Assembly (NCBI GenBank): GCA_039519185.1
Contig: CM076847.1
Location: forward strand, 54,257,708-54,321,707
Length of the DNA: 64,000 nucleotides
Reading direction: 5' to 3'
Origin: Astragalus membranaceus
Taxonomy: Eukaryota > Streptophyta > Magnoliopsida > Fabales > Fabaceae
Below the pieces are notes generated by a model that saw only the letters and a program-made list of their open reading frames with translations, did no database searches and was not told the origin of the DNA. The position numbers and the translations under genes are program-made. Within the stretch, counting starts at the first letter, position 1. The number at the start of each line of letters is the position of its first letter. Below are positions 31,934 through 42,873 of this stretch, piece after piece.

Positions 31934-32586
31934 AGTTTTCTACCTACTATTAACATACATGAAGTAAGTATCGAAGAAAGAGTGTGTAAAAGTGAGTGTT
32001 GTCCGCAATTATCATGTTATTTTTACAAAGACCACCTATAATACCCTTTTTTTTGGGAGGAGGATTTGGGAGGGTTTTGGAGTGGAGGGGTTTGGAGGGC
32101 TTGACCTATATTTTAACATCTATTTGAGATTTTAAAAAATTGAAAGAATTACGTGATAGTTAATGATAAAACTTTGCTAATCACACTTCATTTTTTATTA
32201 GAAACATTTTATTGCTTCCTCAATTTAGAATTGAAAATCAAGCCCTCCTCTCCCCTCCCCTCCTAAACCCTCCATCCAAACATATTAGTTTCCGGGGATT
32301 TAACATTGGACCTCATTCTTGCAACTCCTTCATGTCTCTTAGGTTACAACCTGAACTACCTCCCTTTTAAGCCATTATGTCTAAAGTTATAACAATGCGA
32401 TAATTTTGAGGCTGATATAATTGCAAGGAATAATGGACTATATCATAAAAAATTGGCTAGCATACAATTGCACAGTTTGATATGATAGGCAGTTGTTACT
32501 ACCAATAAATGTCGTGACATGTCAAAGATAAAAATATTATTTATTTAACACTTAATAACCTAACTTGCTATAAAACAATTCATTAA
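31934..32586. other. Intergenic spacer with a possible small MITE
   Basis: The only structure seen is at about 32040-32290. A G-rich end (GGGAGGAGGATTTGGGAGGG) and a C-rich end (CCCTCCTCTCCCCTCCCCTCC, then CCATCCAAACATA) are imperfect inverted repeats around an AT-rich middle. This resembles small hAT-like MITEs whose ends read ...TCCAAACA. I could not find a clear target duplication. The rest is AT-rich and uninformative. Confidence 0.4.
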
Positions 32587-32788
32587 ATCATTAAGGGTTG
32601 GTCTAAGTGGTAACTGGACTTGGATCCAATCCCAAGGTCTCGGGTTTAAATTTTGGGTGTGGCAAAAACTCTGTTGCGAAGGGAGAACTACACGGACCGG
32701 CCGGAAACTCTTGGTCAGTCGGGTTCCGCGACGAAAATTAGTCACCGACAAAGCCGGTGGAAACTATGCATCAATCACATGCTAACAA
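32587..32788 (+). mobile_element. tRNA-derived SINE with 15-bp target duplications
   Basis: AAAACAATTCATTAA occurs at 32572-32586 and again at 32789-32803, flanking a 202-bp block. The block begins near GGTTGGTCTAAGTGG (A-box-like, about 32596-32610) and has GGTCTCGGGTTTAAAT (B-box-like, about 32636-32651), the internal RNA polymerase III promoter of tRNA-derived SINEs. The 3' end is A-rich only in the flanking AACAAAAAA. The body includes a GC-rich part (ACCGGCCGGAAACTC). No coding is expected. Confidence 0.65.
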
Positions 32789-32861
32789 AAAACAATTCAT
32801 TAAGTTAACCAATCAATATTGGAGTACATGATTACTCTTATTATTATTAGTAGTATAATTA

Positions 32862-32863
<2 letters not shown>

Positions 32864-32913
<50 letters not shown>
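32864..32913. repeat. (TTA)n microsatellite
   Basis: About 16 uninterrupted TTA units, with interrupted units upstream from 32838. It lies just left of the first copy of the tandem triplication. Confidence 0.9.
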
Positions 32914-33098
32914 GTAAACACAAAGTTTTTAATATATGGTTTATAAACTGAATACATGGTATTATTTACTTTAAGTTAACTATAAGCAGTACACTAAATG
33001 TATTTTCGTAGTAATAATTGAGAAACTATGAATCATTTTATATCTCACGAGATAACTATACGCGTGCATGACACAAATTACTTTAGTAATATATTATA

Positions 33099-34207
33099 GG
33101 CAGAATAGCACTTTTGGTCCTTTATGTTTGCTCCAGATTTCACTTTGGTCCTTTATCTTTTTTTTGGTCCGTTTTGGTCCTTTATGTTTCATTTTCGTTT
33201 CATTTTGGTCCCTCACGTATTATTATATTCAATTAAAACATTAAAAACATTAAAACAATTAAAATAATTAAAACAATTACAAAAATAAAACATAAACCCA
33301 TCCCCCCACCGTCCACCACCACCCACCACCACCCACCACCGTCAACCACCACCCACCACCTCCCCCCACCGTCCACCCCTCCCCCCACTGTCCCCCCTCC
33401 CCCCACCGCTGCGCTGCGCACCCCCTCCCCTACCGTTCCCCCTCTCCCCACCCCCAGCGCTGCGCACCCCCCTCCCCCACCGTTCCCCCACCCCCAGCGC
33501 TGCGCACCCCCCTCCCCCACCGTTCCCCCTCCCCCCACCCCCCAGCGCTGCGCACCCCCTCCCCCACCCCCAGCGCTGCGCACCCCCTCCCCCCACCCCC
33601 CACCGCTGCGTACCCCCTCCCCCTCTCCCACGACCCGTCTTCTTCCTCTCCACGACCCGACCCGACCCGTCTTCTTCCTCTCACACGTTCTCACTCCTCT
33701 CTCTGCGATTGGACCCCAAACTCCACCTTTCAACTCGAAATTTCTCCCTGAGTTCGATTATGGCGTCAATTTGAACAATTACAGGCCCTACCTCGTGGGA
33801 GAACTCCATAACCGTGAGAAAGGGGAGAGAGGGGGTGCGCAGTGGTGGGGGGAGGGGGAGGGGTTCACGGTGGGGGAGGGGGGAGGGGTTCACGGTGAGA
33901 GAGAGAGACAGATCTGGTGGTGGGTGGTGGTTGACGGTGGGGGGTGGTGGTGGGTGGTGGTGGACGGTGGGGGGTGGTGGTGGGTGGTGGTGGACGGTGG
34001 GGGGAGGGTTTTATGTTTTATTTTTGTAATTGTTTTAATTATTTTAATTGTTTTAATGTTTTTAATGTTTTAATTGAATATAATAATACGCGAGGGACCA
34101 AAATGAAACGAAAATGAAACATGAGGGACCAAAACGGACCAAAAAAAAGATAAAGGACCAAAGTGAAATCTGGAGCAAACATAAAGGACCAAAAGTGCTA
34201 TTCTGCC
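33099..34207. mobile_element. MULE-like non-autonomous transposon, copy 1
   Basis: It is 1109 bp with terminal inverted repeats of about 270 bp starting GGCAGAATAGCACTTTTGG. It is flanked by perfect 9-bp duplications TATATTATA (33090-33098, 34208-34216). Long TIRs and 9-bp duplications point to Mutator-like elements. Inside the TIRs the left arm becomes C-rich (CCCCACCGTCCACCACC) and the right arm G-rich. The unique centre (about 33640-33830) includes CAACTCGAAATTTCTCCC. No transposase is encoded. A 70-codon minus frame (33681-33893) is not recognised. Confidence 0.9.
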
Positions 34208-34453
34208 TATATTATATCTAGAATGTCGTGAAAAAAACTTTTATATTTTTTATCAAATTTTTTATGTAACATCCCCAAAGTTTTTAATATATGGTTTATA
34301 AACTGAATACATGGTATTATTTACTTTAAGTTAACTATAAGCAGTACACTAAATGTATTTTCGTAGTAATAATTGAGAAACTATGAATCATTTTATATCT
34401 CACGAGATAACTATACTCGTGCATGACACAAATTACTTTAGTAATATATTATA

Positions 34454-35561
34454 GGCAGAATAGCACTTTTGGTCCTTTATGTTTGCTCCAGATTTCACTT
34501 TGGTCCTTTATCTTTTTTTTGGTCCGTTTTGGTCCTTTATGTTTCATTTTCGTTTCATTTTGGTCCCTCACGTATTATTATATTCAATTAAAACATTAAA
34601 AACATTAAAACAATTAAAATAATTAAAACAATTACAAAAATAAAACATAAACCCATCCCCCCACCGTCCACCACCACCCACCACCACCCACCACCGTCAA
34701 CCACCACCCACCACCTCCCCCCACCGTCCACCCCTCCCCCCACTGTCCCCCCTCCCCCCACCGCTGCGCTGCGCACCCCCTCCCCTACCGTTCCCCCTCT
34801 CCCCACCCCCAGCGCTGCGCACCCCCTCCCCCACCGTTCCCCCACCCCCAGCGCTGCGCACCCCCCTCCCCCACCGTTCCCCCTCCCCCCACCCCCCAGC
34901 GCTGCGCACCCCCTCCCCCACCCCCAGCGCTGCGCACCCCCTCCCCCCACCCCCCACCGCTGCGTACCCCCTCCCCCTCTCCCACGACCCGTCTTCTTCC
35001 TCTCCACGACCCGACCCGACCCGTCTTCTTCCTCTCACACGTTCTCACTCCTCTCTCTGCGATTGGACCCCAAACTCCACCTTTCAACTCGAAATTTCTC
35101 CCTGAGTTCGATTATGGCGTCAATTTGAACAATTACAGGCCCTACCTCGTGGGAGAACTCCATAACCGTGAGAAAGGGGAGAGAGGGGGTGCGCAGTGGT
35201 GGGGGGAGGGGGAGGGGTTCACGGTGGGGGAGGGGGGAGGGGTTCACGGTGAGAGAGAGAGACAGATCTGGTGGTGGGTGGTGGTTGACGGTGGGGGGTG
35301 GTGGTGGGTGGTGGTGGACGGTGGGGGGTGGTGGTGGGTGGTGGTGGACGGTGGGGGGAGGGTTTTATGTTTTATTTTTGTAATTGTTTTAATTATTTTA
35401 ATTGTTTTAATGTTTTTAATGTTTTAATTGAATATAATAATACGCGAGGGACCAAAATGAAACGAAAATGAAACATGAGGGACCAAAACGGACCAAAAAA
35501 AAGATAAAGGACCAAAGTGAAATCTGGAGCAAACATAAAGGACCAAAAGTGCTATTCTGCC
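34454..35561. mobile_element. MULE-like non-autonomous transposon, copy 2
   Basis: It is 1108 bp and almost identical to the copy at 33099, with one C fewer in a C-run near 34820. Duplications TATATTATA lie at 34445-34453 and 35562-35570. Because its flanks are also copied, it arose by tandem duplication of a filled site, not by a second transposition. Confidence 0.92.
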
Positions 35562-36067
35562 TATATTATATCTAGAATGTCGTGAAAAAAACTTTTATAT
35601 TTTTTATCAAATTTTTTATGTAACATCCCCAAAGTTTTTAATATATGGTTTATAAACTGAATACATGGTATTATTTACTTTAAGTTAACTATAAGCAGTA
35701 CACTAAATGTATTTTCGTAGTAATAATTTAGAAACTATGAATCATTTTATATCTCACGAGATAACTATACTCGTGCATGACACAAATTACTTTAGTAATA
35801 TATTATATCTAGAATGTCGTGAAAAAAACTTTTATATTTTTTATCAGATTTTTTATGTAACATCCCCAAAATAATTAGTCGAATTATTTGGATGTAACCC
35901 AATTAAATTAATTTAGTACTTAATTGGTAAAATTATTGAGTGCTAAAATTAATTATTGACTGTCACAGGATCGTTAACCGAATAATACGGGTCAAAGACA
36001 TTTTGGAATCGAAATAAGAGTTTAAGATCAATATGGTAATTTGACTACGTTGCCACTTATATACTAA

Positions 36068-36172
<105 letters not shown>

Positions 36173-37167
36173 AAAGAATTAAAAGAATAGAAAGAAAAGA
36201 AAGAAAGGGAAGCGAGAGAAACAGAGAGGAGAAGAAGAAAGGAAAAGAAGAAGAGAAAGAATAGGTGTGGAAGAAGAAGAGGAAAAAGGGGATACTTCGG
36301 TTCATCAAAACGACTTCCTTCCAACACGAAAAACGTTCAGCGTTACTTCCTCTTCGGTTTGGTACCAACATCATCATCATCATCAACTCACTCTACACAA
36401 ATTCACCATTTTCGAATTTGGAGAAGAAGGGGAGGAAATCTTGAGTTTCTTTCTTCAACAAATGTTCTAGAGGTTAGGGAATTTCAAATAAGTGATTGGG
36501 TGCAAGCTTGGAGTGAAGGAATCAAGGATTGGATGACTTAGGGTTTGAAAATCAAATTTGGGGTTATGGATGAATAGTGATTTGGAGGTTGAAGATGATG
36601 AATAGTGTTTGATGATTCTAGAATGATTAGGAGCGAACCCGAACCGTATTGAGTGCGGAACGAAGTTCAATTTCGCGGAGTTGAAGTTGGTTGGTGATTA
36701 GGGGTCGAATGGGGGATTTCGAAGAATTCGGTATTTCGGTTAAAAAGATGTCTCGTGATTGAGCGGAAAGGTCGGAAGCGGATTTGGGCGTCGTCGGAGT
36801 GTGGAAGTTTATGCGGGGATTGTTCGTGTGGTTATGTGGAGATTTGGAAGTCTCGGTGATTTCGGCTCGGTCTCGGCTCCCGCTTCGAGGGTGAGTTTTA
36901 CTCACGCTTAGGATGTTTTTGTGTCTCGATAAATTTTATGTGATTTGATTCCGAGAGATTTTGACTTGAAAACCGATATTTGGAAAATATGTCGTTTTTG
37001 ATAAAATTCGTTTCGATTGAATTTGTTGTTGATTTGATTGATTGTGTGGTATTGGTTGGGTCTGTTTTGTTGGTTGTTAAATTTGTTTTCAATCGGAGCG
37101 GGAATCGGAATTGAGCGGAATAGCGAATTTCGCGAAAAACTGAAAAAACAGCAGAATTCTGCAGATG

Positions 37168-37282
37168 GTCGCCTCGCGACCCGACCCATCGCCTCGCGAC
37201 AAGATCCAATTTTGCAACGAAAAATTTCTCTGTCCCTTCTCGCGTCGCGACGGTTTGCAAGTCGCGTCGCGACGTTTTGCAG
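37168..37282. repeat. CpG palindrome cassette in LTR A
   Basis: GTCGCCTCGCGAC and ATCGCCTCGCGAC are followed by a 40-bp gap, then TCGCGTCGCGACG and GTCGCGTCGCGACG. TCGCGA is self-complementary. The 3' LTR has the same cassette (48808-48922) with a few C/T changes at CpG sites. Confidence 0.85.
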
Positions 37283-38253
37283 ATTTTCAGCATCGATACA
37301 CTGATTTTTTTTTTCGCGATAACTTTTGATCCGGGAACCCGATTGAGGTGTTCTAAGATGCGTTTGAAAGCTTATTCAGAGGCATAACTGAATAATCTAT
37401 TTTTAAGGCAAAATGAACTGTTTTTGGAGACGTAAAATGTGTCGAAAGGTGATGAATTAGTATGCGAGAGTGAATGTGGATTTAAATTGTAATGTGAATT
37501 AATTGTTCAATTGATTATCTGAGGTAATGAACCCTGAGTTCATGTGTCTGTAGATATATTTATTATATCGAGTTGGGTGATGACCCATGTTAACATACTA
37601 AGGCGGGGTAGTCATGATCTCTTACCTTAGGCTCCGTGCCAATTGGGAAACACCATTGGTAAGGGGGTTCACCAGGGATATAGCAGAGTTGTAGTCGGTG
37701 CCGTACTTTGTTTGTCGTGCGATACCGGGGATATAGCAAAGTTGCAGTCGGTGTCGTACGGTGTCATAATAGGTTCACCGGGGATATAGCAAAGTTGCAG
37801 TCGGTGACCTGTTAAAATAATCATAAGTTATAATTTGACCGAGGGTGTTAGTAGGGGTCTCGGTAGAACTCACTGAGATTGTATCTCAATGTTTATATGT
37901 TGTTGTTTTACAGATAAACAGGGAAAGTGGAGATCCAAGAGGCACAAGTAGGTGGTACTCGGATGGTTGCTGAAGACTTAGTTTTATGCTTAAGTGTATA
38001 TCTTTCCTTGTTATCTGTGTATCAAGACATTTTGTCTTTAGCGTTATGTATTTATTTCTGCTTTCTTGTGCGATATTGAACACTGTATTTCACTGATGGT
38101 TTATGGTCTTATTTATGTTTAAGACTGTCCTGTTGTTGTTCAGTGAAAATTTTATAGTGGTGTTCAGTATTTAAACAGGAAATATATCTCTGATGTTTTA
38201 GGGATGGTGGACTTGGGTATTTTTACTCGATAAAAATACCGGGGTGTTACATT

Positions 38254-38265
38254 TGGTATCAGAGC
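38254..38265 (+). promoter_or_regulatory. Primer binding site of element A
   Basis: TGGTATCAGAGC starts two bases after the 5' LTR and is followed by AGTTCGACCTAGTCGG. This is the initiator tRNA-Met type. Confidence 0.92.
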
Positions 38266-38394
38266 AGTTCGACCTAGTCGGACTTAGTTTAGGGTTGAGT
38301 CGATTCCTTGCTAGTCCTTGTTGTGATTACACTTGTGATGCTAAGAGACATCGAGCCTGATCAACTCAATACTTAGTGCATCATAAGCGGAATT

Positions 38395-38940
38395 ATGGCA
38401 GGATGATCAAGACGCAATCCTCGACCAAGACCGGAATCTCCAACCGGTGCCTCCTTAGGAAAGGTGACATGACGGTGGAAGAATACACCGCTAAGTTTGA
38501 GAAGTTGTCTCCGTTTTACCAAACCAAGTGGTAAAGTAAGCTCCGGATGACGAATGGAGAATGCAGAAGTATAAGAGGGGCCTTAGTGCTTTTGTGACTT
38601 AGGGTCTCAATTCTTATACTATTACCAATTATGTTGCCTTAGTGCAATCAGCCTATGTCGCCGAGGACGATCTCATAGGGAGTATTGGATAGGAAGGAAG
38701 GTAGTTGAATTATCAACTTCGAATGCAAAGTCCTAAGATAATTCCATCAAAGGAAAAGCAGGTGCAATTTTCTGATTCTTCAAAGGTCAGAAGATGTTCT
38801 AACTATGGAAGACATCACTAGGGTGATCGTCAGCACAGATCAATCGGTGCTATTATTGTAATGAAGAAGGTCACTATACAAATAAGTGCCCTGCAAGGAA
38901 GAGTTCCAAGGAGTTACTAGCAGCTCCAAGGCAAGGATGC
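38395..38940 (+). pseudogene. gag: Dead gag of element A with intact zinc knuckle
   Basis: ATG at 38395 is followed by GCA GGA TGA, so the frame ends after three codons. The next text (CCTCCTTAGGAAAGGTGAC) jumps directly to ATGACGGTGGAAGAA, the second half of the Gag core. The N-terminal half of the core is absent. Several stops and a frameshift (about 38533) follow. The zinc knuckle CYYCNEEGHYTNKC (38848-38889) retains CX2CX4HX4C. Element C has the identical stop and joint. Confidence 0.85.
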
Positions 38941-39370
38941 GTGAACACTTTGGATGCTCAGACAGTTACAACTGCTGACAAGTTACTGAGGGGTATGGGA
39001 TCAGTTTTCAATAACTCTGTCAGTATATTATACGATTCGGGTGCAACCCATTATTTTATAGCACAAGCATGTGTGGATCGGTTGGGATTAGCATTGTCTC
39101 CGCTATCCGAGCCGATAACTATCTTAACTGCGGCTAAGGGTCGTGTCCAGACCCAATATTTGTGTCAGAATTGTCTACTTGTCATAGGAGACAGAAATTT
39201 CGTCGAAGGATTATTTGTTTTCCTTTGAGAAGTATGGACATCGTTCTGGATATGAATTGGGTGACTGCAAATCATGTTACAATCGACTGTGCCAATCGAA
39301 CTTTCAGCTTCGCTTTTGAATCGGTTGAATTGCCAAAGACCAATTTCTGACACAGTTATCTTTTTCACCT
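38941..39370 (+). pseudogene. pol: Tekay aspartic protease (element A)
   Basis: The frame from 38941 reads TVTTADKLLRGMGSVFNN, then LYDSGATHYFIAQACVDRLG with the DSGA active site at about 39035-39046, and ITILTAAKGRVQTQYLCQN. It shifts frame near 39200 to LRSMDIVLDMNWVTANHV. It would process Gag-Pol if intact. The frameshift separates the flap region from the C terminus. Confidence 0.85.
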
Positions 39371-40145
39371 CAGCAAACCAGTCATTATCCCAAATTGCGG
39401 AAGCTTTCATTATTATGTTGTCTGCATCCACTGAAACAGGTTTAGATTTGTCATCTGTACAAGTGGTAAATGAATTTTTTTGATGTTTTTCCGAATGAAG
39501 TTTCTTCTATACCTCCTGACCGAGAGGTAGAGTTTTCTATAGAGTTGGTTGCTGGCACAGGATCAATATCTATTGCACCTTACCGAATGTCTCCTTTAGA
39601 GTTAAAGGAATTGAAGTCTCAACTTGAAGAGTTGATATCTAAGAAGAAAGATGGAAGTATGAGATTATCTATTGACTACCGACAACTCAACAAACTGACG
39701 ATCAAGAACAAATATCCCTTGCTAAGGGTAGATGACTTGCTTGATCAACTTAGAGGTGCGGTGGTGTTATCTAAAATTGATCTAAGGTCGGGTTACCATC
39801 AAATCAAAGTTAGAGCCTTAGATATCCCGAAGACAGCCTTCCGTACGAGGTATGGACATTACGAATTCGTAGTGATGCCCTTCGGTTTGACTAATGCTCC
39901 AGCGGTATTCGTGGATACATGAACCGAGTTTTCCACACGTACCTGGATCAATTTGTAGTTGTTTTCATTGATGATGTCGTGGTGTACTCGAAGACCATTG
40001 ATGAGCATGTTCAACATCTTCGCATTGTTCTGAATGTACTCCGAGAAAAGAAGTTGTACGCGAAGCCTTCGAAGTGTGATTTCTGGATGCCAGAGGTAAA
40101 GTATTTGGAACATGTGATTCCCAATCGAGATTTTCTGTAGATCCC
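39371..40145 (+). pseudogene. pol: Tekay reverse transcriptase (element A), deleted and frameshifted
   Basis: It reads VSSIPPDREVEFSIELVAGT, then MSPLELKELKSQLEELIS directly followed by KKDGSMRLSIDYRQLNKLT. About 18 residues (the FIRPS..GAPVLLVK stretch present in B and C) are missing. VVLSKIDLRSGYHQI, YGHYEFVVMPFGLTNAP and VVFIDDVVVYSK carry the three catalytic Asp. A frameshift at about 39915 (VDT-stop, where B has MDYMNRV) and another near 40135 break the frame. Confidence 0.9.
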
Positions 40146-41345
40146 AATAAAGCGGAGGTTGTGTTAAACCGGGAACGACCGACATCAGTCACAGAGATCA
40201 GAACTTTCTTGGGTCTAGCCGGTTACTATAGGAGATTTATTCAAATGTTCTCACAGTTAGTTCTTCCACTTACTCGGTTAACTCGTAAGGGTCAGCCGCC
40301 TAGGTGGGATGCCGATTCTGAAGAATGTTTTCATGAATTGAAAATTCGGTTGAAGTCTGCTCTGATCCTGATTCTTCCGGATCCGCCTTTGGGATTCCAA
40401 ACTTACAGTGACGCTTCTGGAAAGGGCTTAGGATGTGTTCTCATGCTGAATCAGCAAGTGGTAGCCTATGCGTCCAGACAGTTGAAGATTCATGAGGAGA
40501 ATTATCCAACTCATGATTTAGAGTTGGCAGCTATTGTGTATGCACTGAAGATTTGGAGACATTACCTGTATGGGTCTCGTTTCGAGGTCTTTAGTGATCA
40601 CAAGAGCTTGAAATATCTTTTTGATCAGAAGGAGCTTAATAACAGGCAAAGAAGGTGGGTGGAATTTTTGAAGGAATATGATTTTGAATTGAAGTATCAA
40701 CCGGGAAAAGCCAATGTGGTGGCCGATGCATTGAGTAGGAAATCCATCCACATGGCCGAGTTTATGATGCATGAAATGGAATTGTTGGAGTCTTTTAGAG
40801 ACTTAAATCTGAATACAAGATCAAGGAGGAACCGGTTGGTGTTGAGCCATATGAGGATCTCTAATTCCCTAAGGGATTCTATACGCTTAGCACAGGAAGT
40901 TGATGTGAAGCTACGAACGCAAAAGGTATTCCTATATTTTACCACGGATAGTGGTGGAGTCATTTGTTTCAACGGTAGAATTTGTGTGCCCGATGATGAG
41001 GACATTAGAAGGCAAGTGTTAGAGGAAGCACATCGAAGTTTACATTCTGTACATCCTGGGTCCACCAAGATGTATAGAGATTTAAAGCAGTTATAGTGGT
41101 GGCATGGCATGAAATTAGAGATTGCTGAATTTGTGTCTCAATGCTTAACTTGTCAGAAAAAGTTAATATAGAACATTAGAAACCTGCTGGTCTGTTACGG
41201 CCACTGGAAGTGCCCGTGTGGAAATGGGAAGGCATTTTGATGGATTTTGTAATGGCGTTGCCAAGGTCCCAAGCCGGTAACGACTCCATTTGGGTAGTTG
41301 TGGATTGGTTAACCAAATCAACTCGTTTTATTCCAGTTCGTTCGT
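40146..41345 (+). pseudogene. pol: Tekay RNase H and N-terminal integrase (element A)
   Basis: The 40161-41096 frame holds the RT end (FLGLAGYYRRFIQMFSQ). RNase H follows (SDASGKGLGCVLMLNQQVVA, PTHDLELAAIVYALKIWRH, FEVFSDHKSLKYLFDQ, ANVVADALSRKS), then the start of integrase (EEAHRSLHSVHPGSTKMYRD, HH part). A TAG at 41094-41096 precedes WWHGMKLEI and SQCLTCQK (CC part of the zinc-binding HHCC). The catalytic core begins with WEGILMDFVMALPRS (first D) and VVVDWLTKSTRFIPV in a shifted frame, and is cut off near 41345. Most of the core, including the last catalytic residues, is deleted. Confidence 0.88.
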
Positions 41346-41459
41346 ACAGTAAGGTAACTACTGTCTGTTTTTCACATTGCGAATAACTATCAAATGATTA
41401 ACTGAGAGATCCGCTTACAAGTGACTGAAATTTCCGAAGTGAAGCTTGGCGTGCGGTAT
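41346..41459 (+). other. Start of element A 3' tail, before nested element B
   Basis: No coding signal. The GGTAT at 41455-41459 is the left copy of the target duplication created by B. Confidence 0.6.
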
Positions 41460-41909
41460 TGTAACATCCTCAAAAAAATTAATCGAATTATTTGGATGTT
41501 AACCCAATTAAATCAATTTAGTACATAACTGGTAAATTTATTGAGTGCTAAAATTATTTATTTGATGGCATTAGATCGTTAACCGGATAATACGGGTCAA
41601 GGAAGTTTCGAAATCGGAATAAGGGATTAAGATCAATACGGTAATTGGACCACGCTACCACTTATTTATTAATTAAATAAGTATGTGTGTGTGTGTTAAA
41701 TGAAAGAAGAAAGGAAAGAATAAAAGAAAGAAAAAGAGGAAAGAAAGAGAACGCAGAAGAGAAAAGAAGCAGAGGAGAAAAGAAGAGAAGAGGAGAAAAG
41801 AAAGAAGAAGAAGAGAAAGAGGAGAAGAAGGGTTTCCATCACCACCCAAACTCCAAGTTTTTCACCATCATCATCACCTTCCTACTAGCTTCCTTTCCCC
41901 CTAGTTTCG
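41460..41909 (+). mobile_element. 5' LTR fragment of element B
   Basis: It matches 44292-44741 of the 3' LTR with about five substitutions and a different GT-repeat count (41684-41695 against 44515-44530). It ends at CTAGTTTCGGTG, where the 3' LTR continues GAGCTTATTTTCC. About 1.85 kb of LTR plus primer site and gag are lost. Confidence 0.92.
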
Positions 41910-42873
41910 GTGTAAGACATTGTTCTGGGTATGAATTGGATGGCTGAAAATCATGTAACGAATCCGTAGGCTTGACACAGGCAGATTCTGAAGTGATGAT
42001 CTCTTACACCGAAGCAAGCCAGTCATTATTTCAAGGTGGGGAAGCTATTCTTATTATGTTGTCTGCATCTACTGAAACGGGTCTAGATTTGTCGTCTGTG
42101 CAAGTGGTAAATGAATTTCTAGATGTCTTTCCAGAAGAGTTTCATCCTTACCTCCTGACCGAGAGGTAGAGTTCTCAATAGAATTGATTCCTGGTACAGG
42201 ATCAATCTCTATTGCTCCTTATAGAATGTCTCCCTTAGAATTAAAGGAATTGAAGTCTCAACTTGAAGAGTTGATCTCAAAGAGGTTCATTCGACCGAGC
42301 GCTTCTCCATGGGGTGCTCCGGTGTTGCTAGTCAAAAAGAAGGATGGTAGCATGAGGTTGTGCATAGATTATCGGCAACTGAATAAAGTGACAATCAAGA
42401 ATAAATATCCCTTGCCAAGGATAGACGATTTGCTTGACCAACTTCGAGGTGCCGTGGTATTTTCAAAAATTGATCTGAGATCGGGTTATCATCAAATAAA
42501 GGTACGAGCCTTAGATATTCCGAAGACGGCTTTCCGTACTAGGTATGGACATTACGAGTTCGTAGTAATGCCCTTCGGTTTGACTAATGCTCCAGCGGTA
42601 TTCATGGATTACATGAACCGAGTGTTCCATACTTATCTCGATCAGTTTGTGGTAGTTTTTATTGATGATATCTTGGTGTACTCTAAGACCATTGAGGACC
42701 ATGTTCAACATCTCCGCATTGTTCTGAACGTACTCCGAGAAAAGAAATTGTATGCTAAGCCGTCGAAGTGTGACTTCTGGATGCCGGAAGTGAAATTTTT
42801 GGGACACGTGATTTCCCAATCGGGAGTTGCGGTGGATCCCAGTAAGGTGGAAGCAGTGTTGAATTGGGAGTGA
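41910..42873 (+). pseudogene. pol: Protease tail and reverse transcriptase of element B
   Basis: It starts in protease (DIVLGMNWMAENHV-like, at about 41913), shifts frame near 42165, then encodes a complete RT. The RT contains FIRPSASPWGAPVLLVKKKD, LCIDYRQLNKVTIKNKYPLP, VVFSKIDLRSGYHQIKV, MPFGLTNAPAVFMDYMNRV, VVFIDDILVYSK and GHVISQSGVAVDPSKVEAV. All catalytic Asp are present. The frame is broken only by TGA at 42871-42873, where elements A and C have an Arg codon in NRERPTSV / NWERPTSV. This is the change expected from CGA to TGA, a transition at a methylated CpG. Confidence 0.92.

Larger units (their letters stand above)
32921..35870. repeat. Tandem triplication of LTR-flank sequence, two copies filled and one empty
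   Basis: Copy 1 starts at 32921 (CAAAGTTTTTAATATATGG), copy 2 at 34276 and copy 3 at 35630. Copies 1 and 2 are 1355 and 1354 bp and nearly identical, differing by one C in a C-run and very few substitutions. Copy 3 is about 237 bp because it lacks the MULE-like insert. Copies 1 and 2 end in ATGTAACATCCCCAAA, the first bases of LTR A. Copy 3 ends in the real LTR A start at 35856. The break sits at a shared CAAA. Confidence 0.92.

Noticed and set aside
33681..33893. 70-codon minus frame (MEFSHEVGPVIVQIDAII...) as a captured gene
   Set aside because: Present in both copies but matches no family I recognise; too short, so left inside the transposon description.
34265..34280. Independent LTR insertions at TGTAACATCCCCAAA (also 35619-35634)
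   Set aside because: Only the first 15 bases are present; they are copied from LTR A by the tandem duplication.
33233..35427. Gly/Trp/Val-rich and transmembrane-like frames on both strands
   Set aside because: They are translations of the G- and C-rich arms and TIRs of the MULE-like elements and appear in several frames at once.
41687..41947. Lys/Glu-rich 86-codon frame, also at 44515-44808
   Set aside because: Purine-rich leader region of LTR B, present in both LTR copies; composition artefact.
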